Source of the DNA: Ophioderma brevispina
Lineage: Eukaryota > Echinodermata > Ophiuroidea > Amphilepidida > Ophiodermatidae
Length of the DNA stretch: 64,000 nt
Assembly: GCA_023653785.1 (NCBI GenBank)
Contig: JAMKCH010043947.1
Location: forward strand, 29,714 to 93,713
Reading direction: 5' to 3'
Shown: in pieces, positions 22,030 to 34,110 of the stretch
Layout of the letters: each line of letters starts with the position of its first letter
Numbering within the stretch: position 1 is the stretch's first letter
Position numbers and translations under genes: made by a program
The notes under the pieces: generated by a model
What the model saw: only the letters and a program-made list of their open reading frames with translations
Told to the model about the DNA's origin: nothing
Databases searched by the model: none

Positions 22030-22560
22030 ATTACAACTCCTAGTGTAGTGGCCACAGGACAATAATATCCGTTACCACGTCTCTAGGGGACCATGGTATC
22101 AGATGTTAGTTGTACAACTGGACATAATACCGATACCATTGGTCCAGGAGACCATGATACCCAGTGTTACTTGTGCAATGGACATTAAATCAGATTGCCA
22201 TGTCCAAGGGACCATGATACACAGAGTGTTAGTGTCCACTGGCATAATATCCATTATCATGGTCAAAGGGACAATGATACCCAGTGTCAGTAATGTTGTC
22301 CACTGGACATTAAGACCTAGATACCCAGGTCAGGGTACCATGATACCCAGTGTAGTTGTCCATTGGACATTAATATCAGATACCATGGTCCAGGGTTACC
22401 AGGCTACCCAGGTTAGTTGTCACGGAATTAATATTGTCAGATACAATGGTCCAAGGGACCATGATACCAAGTTTTAGTTGTCCATGTCCTTTTGACATTA
22501 ATATCCATTACCAGGGGACCATGATACACAGTTTTGAAAGTCACTGGACATTATGTCAAG
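22030..22560. repeat. minisatellite, ~62-bp unit, about 8 copies
   Basis: The unit approximates GGACCATGATACCCAGTG, then TTAGTTGTCCACTGGACATT, then AATATCAGATACCATGGTCC, then AGG. The first and last parts of each unit are inverted relative to each other (GGACCATGATAC against ATACCATGGTCC), and the centre is the palindrome TCCACTGGA. The copies contain many single-base indels. Frames in this block are spurious. Confidence 0.85.
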
Positions 22561-23285
22561 GAAATATTATTCCCTGTGTGATAAATATTGTAGTACGGGT
22601 AAATTGGGGACCAAGGAATATAAAAACCGTTATTATTTTATATAAAACTTCCACGGTATACAAAAGGGAATGAAGGCCCATGACAAGGATTGTTCTGGGG
22701 AGGGATGGGACAATTTGTGTTCAAAATTGGATTTTCTCCAAAATTCGGCGTCCTACCCAAAAAAAAAGAGGGGGGATTAGGATTTGGCAAAAGTGGACCT
22801 TTTACCAAATGTTAACCTTTTTTCGAAAACAAGCATAAAAAACAGTAATTTTGGCTCGATCCGCTCGCAAAGCTATTTTGATGGCCAGTTTTAGCCTTTA
22901 GCTTTATTTTTGGGGCTTTTTTGGAATGGTGGGGGGGGTCGCCTACTTCGCAAACGCCCCCACTGCTTACGGGCCTGGGATAGGTGATCGCTAGAACCCC
23001 TCCTGATTTTTCCTTGCTTAATAAAATAAAGGCTTTTATGACAGTTGTGATATAATATGTATTACTACGTTTGTGAGTTACGCGTGTGCTGACTTACAGA
23101 AAATTGTATGGAAATTAGAATATTTGTATTGAAATTATGGATGAAAGGTAAATTCCAATGTCCATAAAGATCAGAATGTTATTACCAATTATGTTTCTAG
23201 TTAGAGCTTCCACTTCATCCTGATACAATGTCTTGTCAATTCACAATTCTCAAATGATCTCCATAATAATATAGCCGAAACTAAA

Positions 23286-24055
23286 CCCTCGTCTTACGAA
23301 GGGGGGGGTGGGTTAACCCCTTCAGTTTTTCCCGGCTGCTAAAAACCCCCCTTTGGTGCCAATTTAATGTATTGGCAATTGACAGGGTCCGCTCCTTTTC
23401 ATCCAAAAACAAACATCCCCCGGGGTGTGGGTAAGATACAGGGTGATCCCAAAGTGATAGATAGGGGGGTGGAACCACCCTTCTCGGTAGAGAAGTCCAA
23501 CAGGCCTATGTCACAACACAGAAACGTCACTTGATTTTGGTTACCAAAAGATAGCGATGGTTTCCTCCTCTTTCCATTGATACCAAAATGAGTACCAAAC
23601 ATTCCTAGCATTACGTCTCAATGATGTAAGAAAGTTCGCAGTTAGCAAATATTGTCAATTCCATAGACACACATAGGGGAAAATCAATTTTTCGCCAAAA
23701 CTGTTAGGAATATCAGATTTCATGCAGTTTGTGGCGTACTTGATGGAAATGGACGAGTTGTATATAATGGAGCATTTTTAGTGCTCTAATAATGTTTTTA
23801 GTCGCTAAAATTACGAAAATGACTCAGTCAACCTCATTCAGTATTTTGTTACTTTCCTCAAAAAACATATGACGTCATAGTGAGTCATAATGGGGATGTT
23901 GGTACTCATTTGATCCCAGATGGAAGAAGAAAGAAACTCTAAGCTACCCTGTGGCACCAAATTTACAGGAATCGGATGTTTTCAGTAACGAAAATCACAG
24001 GGAGTGGTAAACCCTGGGAGTTTTGTTTAAAAAAAATTGCTCAGGTAGACGAGGG
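23286..24055. mobile_element. piggyBac-like non-autonomous element, copy 1 (770 bp)
   Basis: The left end is CCCTCGTCTTACGAAGG (flank TAAA rather than TTAA) and the right end is GTAGACGAGGG followed by TTAA (24056-24059). CCC...GGG ends at TTAA are the piggyBac signature. The body aligns with 35585-36387 throughout (for example CCTAGCATTACGTC, GTTCGCA, GGGAAAATCAATTTTTCG). It contains TGACGTCA at 23870-23877. No transposase frame. Confidence 0.8.
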
Positions 24056-24689
24056 TTAAATTTAACTCTAGCGTTACAAGAGCATTGTATGTATAAGGTT
24101 TTGTGATAATGGATTGCAAACCATGCAACTTTCAATTTTTGAACAATGTAGTGAATGATCGAAACACTAAAAACCTTATGCGTTTTTGCACTGATTATGG
24201 TATTGAAACACTGAACATTACGAATTGAATTCAGCGAGTCAAATGTTGAACAGAATACGGAAACCAAGATTGTGTCCGAACCCGTCAAAAATAAAAGAGA
24301 CATTCCAGAGAGAAGCGCCCTCAATTTTTTTCGATCCCAGGTTTTTTTGTGCATATTTTGAATGCTTACCAATGTAATTAGATCAAACCTGAAGTGAATA
24401 AGTCGAATACGCCGTATTTCTGAATAAGATAACGCGATTTAGTAAGTTCTGTCGTAGCATGTTTTAACTAAAGGGAAATTAGGATAGCAGACACGTTCAA
24501 AAACAGGGTTTGCGGTTTCTTTCGTGCTGTTTGTCAATAAACCTTCGAAATTTCTCGGAAGGTGGTCTAAAACCGATACAGTGAAATTAGAGAGAAATTG
24601 GAGGTGAAGAACGGAAGATTTTACGTAGGTAATGTAGAGCGTTCCGACAGTTTGATAATACATAACAACGGACGGCATGAGCATATGGT

Positions 24690-24860
24690 GTTGTGTGTGT
24701 GGGGGGGGGGGTTCAAGAGTCGGTAGAAAGACCAAAATAGTCATGAACATACCTAAAATTTCGATTTTAATGCCAAAAAAATGTTCAAATTGCCTAATTG
24801 AAAATATGGGGGGGGGGGGGGAGCAAATCCTCCTTCCTTTCAGTGGCGCCGCCATGCTAT
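24690..24860. mobile_element. G-tract MITE-like block with a GGCGGCGCCACTG end, tentative
   Basis: Two G runs (about 24703-24712 and 24810-24820) enclose AT-rich sequence; CAGTGGCGCCGCCAT at 24841 resembles the end of the hAT MITE at 14.2-14.5 kb. Matching termini and a target duplication were not found. Confidence 0.3.
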
Positions 24861-24864
24861 AAAG

Positions 24865-25085
24865 AATGATAGTCCATCTAGAAAAGCACGCCAATCTCTA
24901 TTAGGACTGATAGTCCGTCTCATATTGGACACTAATTCCTAGGATGATAGTCCACCCCGGTCTTGCATCTCCACGTGCCGAACTTTCAACCTGGTTACTA
25001 TAGTCCGACGGACTGTAGTTTCTATATTTGTTCATCCCCAGGACTATAAAACCTAGGACATAGAATCTCCGGACTATGAGTCAGG
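24865..25085. repeat. ATAGTCC/GGACTAT minisatellite
   Basis: GATAGTCC occurs at about 24868, 24909 and 24945. ACTATAGTCCGACGGACTGTAG at about 24999 is a palindromic fusion of both orientations, and GGACTATAAAACC and CGGACTATGAG close the block. Period is 35-50 bp and degenerate. Confidence 0.6.
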
Positions 25086-25204
25086 AGGGAAATAAAAACT
25101 TCTACACCGGTTATATATTATTAAGGGAAGCAAGGGATGGCGACAACCATACGTTGCACGAAGATAAACATCAGCAGAAAAGACGTTACATAATCATGTG
25201 CAGA

Positions 25205-25910
25205 ATAATTACAACCATTCCAAGTGTTCCGAGATCCTTCGCCTCGCTCCTAGCAAATTGAGTCGATCCTCTTACTCCAGGCATTCCAACCTGTCTAAGT
25301 GCTCCGAGCTTCTCTGCTCTCTCTCCTAACTGCGGGTGGCTTTCCCCCTACTCTAGACTTCACACGGTGTTCAAACCCTGTCCAAGTGCTGAGCTCCTTC
25401 TTTGCTTCCTACTACTCCAAGTGGCGCGCTCGGATTTCAGACTAAACACCAGAATCAAACATGTCAAGTGCTCAATCTCTTCGTATCATCCTACCTGGCT
25501 CCTGCCAAACTAAGGCTCGGAGTCCTTCGCGTCGCTTCTAAAACTCTGATTGGTACTCCTCCTGCTCCATATTCACACCGGACACACAACCCGGCCCATT
25601 GAGCAAGAGAGCTCCTCTACGTAGGTTCTACTACCATCTCCAAAGTGGCGCGCCTCCTTTTCCAGACTCGTACCAGAACTCCACCCTGTCCAAAGGCTCC
25701 AAGTATCCTCCGTATCAATCTACCGATTTGAATGGCACGCTCCTGCACGGAGCTTTGCACCAGGCTCCTGCCTAGCCTATACACCCGGAGTTCGTCGCAT
25801 TGATCCTGCCAAGTTCGAGTCGCGCTCCTCCGCTCAGATTCAACCGGAACTCCAACCCATCCCAAGTGCTTGGCTCCACCTGCCGGCCTACCCTGGTCGA
25901 ATGAGAACCA
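25205..25910. repeat. C/T-rich minisatellite, ~77-86 bp unit, ~9 copies
   Basis: The word TGTCCAAGTGCTCC (and variants) recurs near 25217, 25294, 25380, 25458, 25688 and 25861, at one unit or multiples of about 77-86 bp, followed by TCCTTCGCCTCGCTCCT and CCAAGTGGCGCGCTC. The plus strand is C/T-rich and the block is GC-richer than its surroundings. A minus-strand 101-codon frame here is repeat-derived. Confidence 0.8.
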
Positions 25911-26149
25911 ATCACTCAGCACCTGCGAGCCTCAGCAGCACATACCCCTATATCCATTACTAGGAGCACTCCACCCCGAATAATAGCCTGCCGCGGCTGA
26001 CCGTACACATACCAGACACGACCCGCCGCCGCATACAATGCATGCATGCTTGCTACAACTAGTTGTTGTAATTAGGCACCAGCATTTTAAAGTGACAATG
26101 TAACTAAGGAAAAGAATGAGACCAGGATTAGAGTACTGTAGGATTCACA

Positions 26150-27110
26150 TCATGGTGGCTATTTCGGATTGGCCATGGTACAATCACTCAATTACGTTAA
26201 CTTATTTTAATGAATGACTTGACCCCACAAGTATATGACTGGATGCCATAAAAATAAATAAAAACTAAGTTAAATATGAAGAACCTATATCTCAAAACAT
26301 GATTAGGTGGACATATTGGTGGCCTTATTGGCAACAATCTTGGATTGACCATGATGTACACTGTTAAAAATTTCCGTAAATTAAGAAAACAGATTTTCCG
26401 TAAATTTACGGAAAAATCTGTTTTAGAAAACAATAAAAATAAAAAACAAAAAACATAAAAAATAGCTAAAAATGTTAATTTACGGAAATATTTCAAAAAT
26501 TTCTGGCAGCAATATTTCCGGACTTTTCTGTTAAAATACACATTTTTTCCATAATATGAGACAAATTTCTGTAAAATTACTGTCAAAGTTCCGTTAATTG
26601 ACAGAAATTTCTGTAAATTTACCCTAAAAATGACTGGAAATACTGCTGCCAGAAATTTCCGTGATTAATTTTAATGGATCCCTTGACCACCTTTAAATGG
26701 TTGACTACACTGTAATTATTAAGTACCCTATTGCTCCAAACATGATTTGGCGGCCATATTGGCGACCTTCTTGGCAGCCATCTTGGATTGACTATTATGT
26801 AAGCCCTCAATGGTTATGTAATTGGTTTTACTGGATTCATTGACCTCAAAAACGGTTGACTATACCCCAGACAACGTATTAAGTACCCTATTGCTCCAAA
26901 CTTGATTTGGCGGCAAAATTTGAGACCTTCCTGGCAGCCATCTTAGATTGACCATGATGTAAGCCGTCATTGGACATGTGATTGGTCTTAATGGATTCCT
27001 TGACCTAAAAAACATATGGACAACATTCCAAAATCATCCTCCTAGTTCAAATATGAACAAATCATAGCTGAAAATGGGTATTTATGTGGCGGCCATCTTG
27101 GACCCATCTG
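26150..27110. repeat. satellite, ~160-bp unit with GGCGGCCATNTTGG core, interrupted by a MITE
   Basis: Full units begin near 26718 and 26878 (AAGTACCCTATTGCTCCAAA, then TTGATTTGGCGGC, then GCAGCCATCTT). A diverged unit before 26358 continues after 26660, and a partial unit ends near 27100 (GGCGGCCATCTTGGACCC). The spacing of two units is exactly 160 bp. Confidence 0.85.
26359..26660 (+). mobile_element. ACGGAAAT-rich MITE, copy 1, inserted in the satellite
   Basis: It starts CACTGTTAAAAATTTCCGTA and ends GCTGCCAGAAATTTCC. The satellite reading is broken between GATGTA and GTGATTAATTTTAATGG. The hairpin CAGATTTTCCGTAAATTTACGG lies near the left end. A second copy lies inverted at 60158-60521 with the same internal order. 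Confidence 0.8.
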
Positions 27111-27119
27111 TGTATTTCT

Positions 27120-30045
27120 CAAAACGCTCAGGGTGCACCTGGTGCACCCGGCAGATTCTGAAAGAACACTTTTCCCCAAGCTACACAATCAATCATAAAC
27201 AACTATAACAAAATTTCTAGGTTCATCTGACAATCCAGTTCCGCTGCCGCTGAGTGGTCTATTCTATTGAAATTACTATTATGACACACTATTTGGTGCC
27301 TCAAATCTCTCTCGTTGTATCTTTAAGGCCCGTACAGAATTGGCTAATAGACTAGATAAGGCGCTTACCTGTCTGCTGCATAACCTTCTTATGTAAAGAA
27401 AAGATTACTTTCCTTTCAAATGGCCTTTCAAAACTCAAGGTGCAATACCACGTCCATACCACGCCCAAAACTCGACTTCAGTTCCAATGCAAGTCTTGCT
27501 TATTTGACATTATATCAGAAACAACTTCCATGATGCTTTGAAACAATGATAGTCCAGTAATTAATTTAAATGACACTTATCATCAGTTGTTTCAAACAAA
27601 GGTTTGTTCTGGTTTGTCTTCAAATGTTAATGGGTTCGGGTATCATCTGGATGAATATGAGCAAACAAAGACGAGTTTATTCAGGCTGTTCGCAACCTAA
27701 ATGATAATATACTGAATAGACTATGTATATTTCTTAGCAGAAAATGATAGGGATGTCAAAATTGTGAGCCCGATCATATGAACAGTTCCATTGGAGCTTT
27801 CACTTATTTTAAGCCAAAGTGATAACGCCTCTCAGCTTTAAAACGTTCTATTATTCCGACAGTCTATATAATTTTTTTTTCTATCTTCAAAACATTTCAT
27901 TGTATTACGGACAGTATAAATACTATTTCTATACTGATAATAATCCATAACATTGTATTGTTCAAAGTCGTTGGTAAAATAACACAGCCTCTCGGAATGA
28001 AATACTGTTTATGTTTGCCGTTTTCCTATATTTTTGACCGTCTTTATCAAAGGCGTTACCATTCCCGTGAGTCGGTCAAGTAGATATCAATCAGGCAAAT
28101 TGAAAGCCTTCTTCCAAAGGCCTTTATTTGATTTTGCATGATAAGGCATCTATATATTATACCTTTCATAATTAAGTTATCAAGATGCCAACGAGACTTT
28201 CATTAAATTATCAATTGAAGAGATGGCTGGATAACAATTGGGCCACGCAGGAATAAAAGCACTATCCGCGCGAACTATTTTTGTCGCAGTTCTTCCTTTC
28301 AAACAGCAGTCTTTATAATTGTAGTACTATGAAGTTTATCTCCGTTTTATATAGAAATAATGATAGAATCTATATAGGTCATACCATTTATTTTCTATAC
28401 ATGACAGAATAGAAAGGTCAATATAATTTATATTTTTTTCAGCGTAAACATCAAATTGTAAGGTACATTTGACAATTTCCTATGTCAAAGTATAAACCAG
28501 TGATTATTGTTAATACTATTAATATCGTTACTTCTGCACTAACTACGACATATGGGCGAAATTTCATTTCCCCCTCTAAAGTTCATCCCTTGTTTTGTGG
28601 AAAGGAAAATCCCCCTAACGTAGGGAATATGAAAGTAATGATAATAATAATAATAATTAATATTGATATTTTTTATTTTTAACTTTACATGAACGTGCAT
28701 TAGAGCTACACTTAAAATGAGAGTGCTGTATTGTACACAAATCTCTAACAATGTTTGAACGCATGGATTCCTCTTGATTACACACTGATCATTTTAAAAC
28801 CCATATTGTTCAAATAATGATATTTTATTTGGTTACCTTTTTAACATTTCATTTGAGTTTGACGACTAATGGTCAAGAAAAGGGTGGACACCGAGTGTTT
28901 AGACAACACCTGCTGTTAAAATGTTACAACTTGGTCTTACATCACGGGTTCGTCGTCCGATTTTTCAACAATGTACTTGTCATAATCTTGACCTTTTGTG
29001 CAAAGTACGAAGTACAAACCCAAGACGTTTATCAAGAAGGGTTAAGTGCTTTGCCACTAAACCACATAGATACCCTCACAGAAGGAGTGTATTGAATCAT
29101 CAATTCAATTAATCGTTCGGTTACCGTAGCAACTGCTGAATTGATAGAACGTACAATTCGGAAGCTATTTACAAATTCTGGTAATCATATGACAGGTGTG
29201 TACCTAACAGATTACTACATAGATCGCCATCCGGCCTATGATTACCATTTCCGTATATGGGAACCTGAGGTAGGTGCGTTCTTGTGTGGCAAAGCTCTTC
29301 AGCAGTTACAATTGAGTAAGAGAGCCATTAAGCCGTTAAGATTAATTCATCGCTTTGATTTGACTAGATTAAGCCTTCTGCTCTTTAAAAGCAAGTAACT
29401 TAAATAACTTTTGAAATATATATTGAGTTTATAAGATATCAGAAACCAATTACCTAACGTTAAGCGATCAGTCCATCGGTAATTACTTAAAAATTCCCAA
29501 ATGATATGACAATTCGGATAAAAATCAGTAGACAAATACCAAACGAATATTTCATTGAAATATCAATTGAACCCGGAATTTGAATGTTTTCTAAAGACAT
29601 GTTATAAACTTTAAAGTCACAAATATCATCTCGTGACGAAGAAGAGATTCCTTTAACTCAATACGATTCATGGGCATAGCTGTGAGGGGACAGGTGTCAG
29701 CGGTTTTATCCGTAAATCCTCCTCAGTAGCAAAGGTCACTGGATAAGTGAAAATTAAAATGCATTAGTCTTGATGATAGAATTTCCATCTATCAATAAGA
29801 AAGCTAATATCCGTTTCTTAATTTCGCGCAAAGCTTGATGGTCGTATAACAAACTCATAGACTACCTTAACAACGCTATTTACCAGATTGTTCAATATTG
29901 ATTGTCATTCCCTAACTCAGAATAATATAATATTAAATTACAAAGAGAAAGTGAAGTGGATCGTGATTATTTAATTTCATAGCTACTTTTCACATCTGAG
30001 CAGACTGAAATGAATGCTAACTTTGGATCATCATCATTCCAATTC
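27120..30045. other. no supported gene; several short unassigned frames
   Basis: AT-rich DNA. (ATA)n runs are near 28639-28660. GTGGTTTAGTGGCAAAGCAC on the minus strand (about 29048-29067) resembles a Pol III box A, but box B is poor. The 85-codon frame at 29141-29398 has no recognised domain and no supporting exon structure. Confidence 0.45.
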
Positions 30046-30046
30046 A

Positions 30047-30480
30047 ACTACTGTGAAGGGATTTGAAGCTTTGTGGAGGATTTTTCTGTAGAATGGGAAG
30101 GACATGCCATTATATTAGAGTGGTTGATTTACACAAAAAACGGGTTTGTTGGTTTTGAGTGATTGACCTTTGCCCAAAATAGTTTTGGTAAAATAAGATG
30201 ATATTTCGAACCCATTAAATGTAACCTTAATCTGTAGTTTGATATGAACTGCCTACGAAAACAAAATTCACACCCGTGTCTAAAGATAACCAGCTCCCAA
30301 TGATGAATACACTTGTTGGCTCGTCTATCGTTCCATAGCGATAAAATAATAATAATAATGATAATAATAGTATCTATACAGCGCCTTTTACAAAGTAGCC
30401 AAAGCGCTGTTGCCTATTTTTATTACGCTGCCATCAGAAAATCGTCACAATCATTTCGCTTCCTCAAGGTGGCTGCTGGT
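30047..30480. repeat. tandem duplication, copy 1
   Basis: It starts CTGTGAAGGGATTTGAAGC and ends CCTCAAGGTGGCTGCTGGT. It matches 30501-30876 except for about 55 bp (near 30197-30250) absent from copy 2 and a few substitutions. It contains (ATA)n and GCGCCTTTTACAAAGTAGCC. Confidence 0.92.
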
Positions 30481-30500
30481 AAAAAAAAAAAAAAAAAAAA
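30481..30500. repeat. poly(A) junction
   Basis: About 20 A residues exactly at the junction between the two copies. Confidence 0.95.
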
Positions 30501-30876
30501 ACTGTGAAGGGATCGGAAGCTTTGTGGAGGATTTTTCTGTAGAATGGGAAGGACATGCCATTATATTAGAGTGGTTGATTTACACAAAAACCGGGTTTGT
30601 TGGTTTTGAGTGATTGACCTTTGCCCAAAATAGTTTTGGTAAAACAAAATTCGAAAACAAAATTCACACCCGTGTCTAAAGATAACCAGCTCCCAATGAT
30701 GAATACACTTGTTGGCTCGTCTATCGTTCCATAGCGATAAAATAATAATAATAATGATAATAATAATATCTATACAGCGCCTTTTACAAAGTAGCCAAAG
30801 CGCTGTTGCCTATTTTTATTACGCTGCCATCAGAAAATCGTCACAATCATTTCGCTTCCTCAAGGTGGCTGCTGGT
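30501..30876. repeat. tandem duplication, copy 2
   Basis: Near-identical to 30047-30480, lacking about 55 bp of it. After GCTGGT it continues into unique sequence (CAAGCGCACATCC) where copy 1 continues into poly(A). Confidence 0.92.
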
Positions 30877-30984
30877 CAAGCGCACATCCCTACAAGCACT
30901 TATATTGTAATATTCCCAGAATACACGGACCTGCAACAGCTATCTCGCTTCACAAATCATTACGCACAGTTTCACCAATAGAGG

Positions 30985-31735
30985 GCTCCATTACCAATGG
31001 CGTTTAGTTAAGTGACCACGCTAATGAGCTTGGGCTATACCATGTTTTGGGATTTCCCCGGGTCAGAAGTAAAGAATATTTGTTACAAGACTACCGTACG
31101 ATCAAATCGAAACAATGTCAAGCCATTTTCAACCAAATTTAACCCGGAACGAAGTTTTTATGAAACGGCCTATAGTGCTTGATGACATAGCTTTGCAAAG
31201 TTGTTTTTATTTGAAATTCTGACGCTAATAACTGAATTTGCACATATTTTTGTATGGAATCATGTTTCAGCAACTCTCATCGCTGTGTGTACAGGGTTTC
31301 TAGTGTTAAACCACTCGTTTTATTAAACGGAATATCATCTAGTCACCAAGTACAATTTTGGTACTGTTCATATCAATTGGCATGACAACCGATCTGTTTT
31401 TCGCAGTAAAATGACTTCAAACATCATTTTTATCCATTTTTGGATCTAATTGACAGAAACCTATTATATAGACACCCCATGACCTTTCCATCGTATCTAT
31501 AGTAACGTAAGTGGACCTGTTGGTTGGGCCATCAAAACAAAGGGAATTCCCGTCAAAATTGCCGGTAGTTTCAAGACAAAATGAAGATTTCATCTCATTT
31601 ATGGGTCAATTAGCATTAACTTGGTGATTGACATTGAGAATATGACATGTTTGGCTTATACAGAAACAAGAAATACGATCCCATGCAACATTTTATGTAC
31701 CTTGAAGACAATATACATGTCCTGTGGATAATATC
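30985..31735. other. no gene seen
   Basis: AT-rich unassigned sequence. Confidence 0.4.
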
Positions 31736-31906
31736 AGTGAGGCTAGCACGGGGGGGGGGGGGGGGGGCACTCCCACTTTGGAGGTGACGCGTATGCAGCT
31801 GTTAAGACCCATCCATTTTAAACATCATTGTCACCCAAACACCCCATATTTTTGGAAATTTGACCCCTATTATTTTGGAAAATAACCTTAAATTTACAAA
31901 AAATTA
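31736..31906. mobile_element. hAT-like end with poly(G), tentative
   Basis: CAGTGAGGCTAGCACGG followed by about 20 G resembles the CAGTGGCGG-plus-G-run start of the hAT MITE at 14.18 kb. The other end is not found. It lies where the left terminus of the adjacent TA MITE is missing. Confidence 0.3.
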
Positions 31907-32749
31907 CATGCCATTTACCTTCAAAGGTATGGCCATTGAAGTGGGTGGGCATGTGCAGTGGGTGGAAATTAAAATTTCACGCTAAATCTATTGAAATATA
32001 TAGTCCTATAGCAGAGAAAAATCAATTATATGCTTAATGAAGCATTCAAGTGCATTTAGTGCATTTAGCTACATTAAAGGTCCATGCCCCGATCGCTAAT
32101 AGCCTCGTCCCCAGAAGCCCCAGATTTTACCGGAAGTGGTCAACATTTTAAGCCCCAGATTTTACCGGAAGTGGTCAACATTTTGGTAACAAAAGAAAGC
32201 TACTATTTTTCTCATTTACCCTGTGAAATCTTAGAGCCAAATGATGTTTGGTTTGGAAGTTATGAGCGAAAATGTGTCCCATTGGGTCGACCAATATTAA
32301 TTTTACACAGTACTCTATGGGGTTTTCAAAATCACGTTTTTAGCTCTCACATCAAACGGATTGAAATATCGGCGCGAAACTTTAGAGACGGGGTTTTGGA
32401 GTGAAGGCCAATCTATCAAGATGAAAACTTCATATCCCTAAATCGGTCCATCCCCCTTTAATTCTCAAAACATTCTGACTAATCGCATTTGTATGCTTCA
32501 GTGGTATTCATTGTAACAGGTGAGTTGAATGTTACTTGAGCGCCCGTGTTTTTGGATAAGAAGGAACACAAAAGTTTTTGCGCTCTCTTTGTAAAAATGA
32601 TGTTTTGTCCAACATGAAAGGCCAGATTATCTTAGCTCGTTCATGAAACAGGTGATTCGGGCCACACATTTCCTTTTCTGCCTCCTCTCCCAACCAATCG
32701 ATGCTGTCCAAAACTTTTTCTCTGGTGACACGATGGGTTGAATCTACTA
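31907..32749 (-). mobile_element. TA MITE, inverted second copy, carrying a nested TTAA MITE
   Basis: The right end is ACGATGGGTTGAATCTACTA followed by TA; the internal sequence matches the reverse complement of 3786-4267 (for example GGGTGGAAATTAAAATT, TCAATTATATGCTTAATGAA, GGTGATTCGGGCCACACATT). The left terminus is lost near 31907. A 380-bp insertion (32078-32457) separates its two parts. Confidence 0.85.
32078..32457 (+). mobile_element. TTAA MITE nested in the TA MITE, 380 bp
   Basis: Comparison with the uninterrupted copy at 3786-4267 gives the pre-insertion sequence (reverse strand) GCTACATTAACTCTCAAAA. Here it reads GCTACATTAA, then AGGTCCATGCCCCGATC through GGTCCATCCCCCT, then TTAATTCTCAAAA. 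The target TTAA is therefore duplicated (32074-32077 and 32458-32461). The inverted ends share AGG, ATG and CCGAT in register. Confidence 0.93.
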
Positions 32750-32999
32750 TAGTGCATTTTTAGACATTTTTAGCCATTTAAGAAAGAAGTAGTCTAACCC
32801 CTTTTTTATCCTTACGGCAGCCAGGTTAGTCGTGTATAATATTTAGTCGTATTGTTATGATTGCAGTGAAAGCATTTTCCAATTCGCCGTCTTGGTTCCT
32901 TTTTTGCCTTTCCCGGATTTGGTATCACTCCATAGCTAAAACCTAATGTAGTAACGTCTGATAACCTTGGCGGCTATTCTACCGGGTGATTAAACCAGA

Positions 33000-34110
33000 T
33001 TAGTAATTTCCAGGTAGGTATCCATTGAAATTGCCATCAAGAAATACAGGTGCAATGAGTTACTGTTCCCATAATAGTCCTTGGGCCAGATAGGTTGGTC
33101 GGTACCATCAGGAAGTGGCAAAGCGAGTGTGGTTCAACTTACTCAGAAACATCATCTTTACATAAGTTTGCATGGATAACAGTCCAAAGTATTATCTTTA
33201 ACCTGCTAATTTGCATAAAACAAATGGCCGCCATTGAAATGCGCCATAAACTAGTTTAAGCCATATTTGTCTTTTAGAAGAATGCTTTTAGTGGAATAAA
33301 TGCAAAGAGGTGTTTGACCAATGGACAACCACCAACCAATCCATACATTTTAAAATTAAAATCTAACTGCAATAATCAAAATGGCCGCCATTTTCATAAA
33401 TTGAGCCTAATTTTACTTTACAGTCAATGTTCATGTATCACATGGATTAACAAGCACTTTTAAAGTTTGCATTACACTCTGTACTAAATATACTATAAAC
33501 CTATCCTTTAGACAAGACTTCGAAGGTGCAACCAAAGTAGTAAGACTTACGCTGCTAATTTGCATAAGAAAATGGGCCGCCTTTGAAATTCGTCATAATA
33601 TTTCCGGGCATAGCCTGTCTTGTGAAGGAATTCCTTTAGTGAAAATATGCTAACACAAGGTGTTTGATAATGGACAACCACCAGAACTCAAATCAGCATT
33701 TTATAAACCTCATTGCAGAAATCCAAATGGCCGCCTTTTCGTAAATTTTGAGCACAATTTGACTTTAAACAAACACATTGGTCAAGGTATCACATGGCTG
33801 AATCTTACACGTAAGTTTTCCAATTTACCCACTATTCCCCTATTAGTATAATCATGTGGTATTGCAGCTTCATTGCTAATTTGCAAAAACAAATTGGCTG
33901 CATTTGGAATTGCGCCTTAACTAGTTGCGGCAATATCTGCCTCATAGAAGAAATATTTTAGGTACAAAACTCCCACAAACACTGCTAAATGAATTTGATT
34001 AAAGCAACCAAAATGAATTCATAGCCATCAGTTTAATAAATCTCATTTGCATATCCCAAAGGTCGCCATGTTGCCATATTAGCATTTGTACTTGCGTTAC
34101 TTTTTGAATT
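33000..34110 (+). repeat. satellite, ~320-350 bp unit, three units, GGCCGCCATT core
   Basis: GCTAATTTGCATAA(A/G) followed by an ATGGCCGCCATTGAAAT-like core occurs at 33203, 33552 and (decayed) 33873. Each unit continues through an AGAAG/AAGGAAT block, TGTTTGA(C)AATGGACAACCACC and a second ATGGCCGCC. The same repeat is inverted at 36410-36960. Confidence 0.8.

Noticed and set aside
22103..22673. 124- and 79-codon frames
   Set aside because: Frames through the 62-bp minisatellite; the peptide repeats (GTMIPS) mirror the DNA unit.
24439..24894. 151-codon minus-strand frame
   Set aside because: Passes through G-tracts and a MITE-like end; there are no recognisable domains, and the ATG sits at the element edge.
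25617..25922. 101-codon minus-strand frame
   Set aside because: Lies entirely in the ~77-86 bp minisatellite, and its sequence follows the repeat unit.
26197..26586. 129-codon minus-strand frame with hydrophobic stretches
   Set aside because: Mostly covers an AT-rich MITE and satellite; no protein resemblance.
29141..29398. 85-codon frame containing VYLTDYYIDRHPAYDYHF
   Set aside because: Composition looks protein-like, but there is no known domain, no splice-site support and no conserved second copy; kept only as something to test with RNA data.
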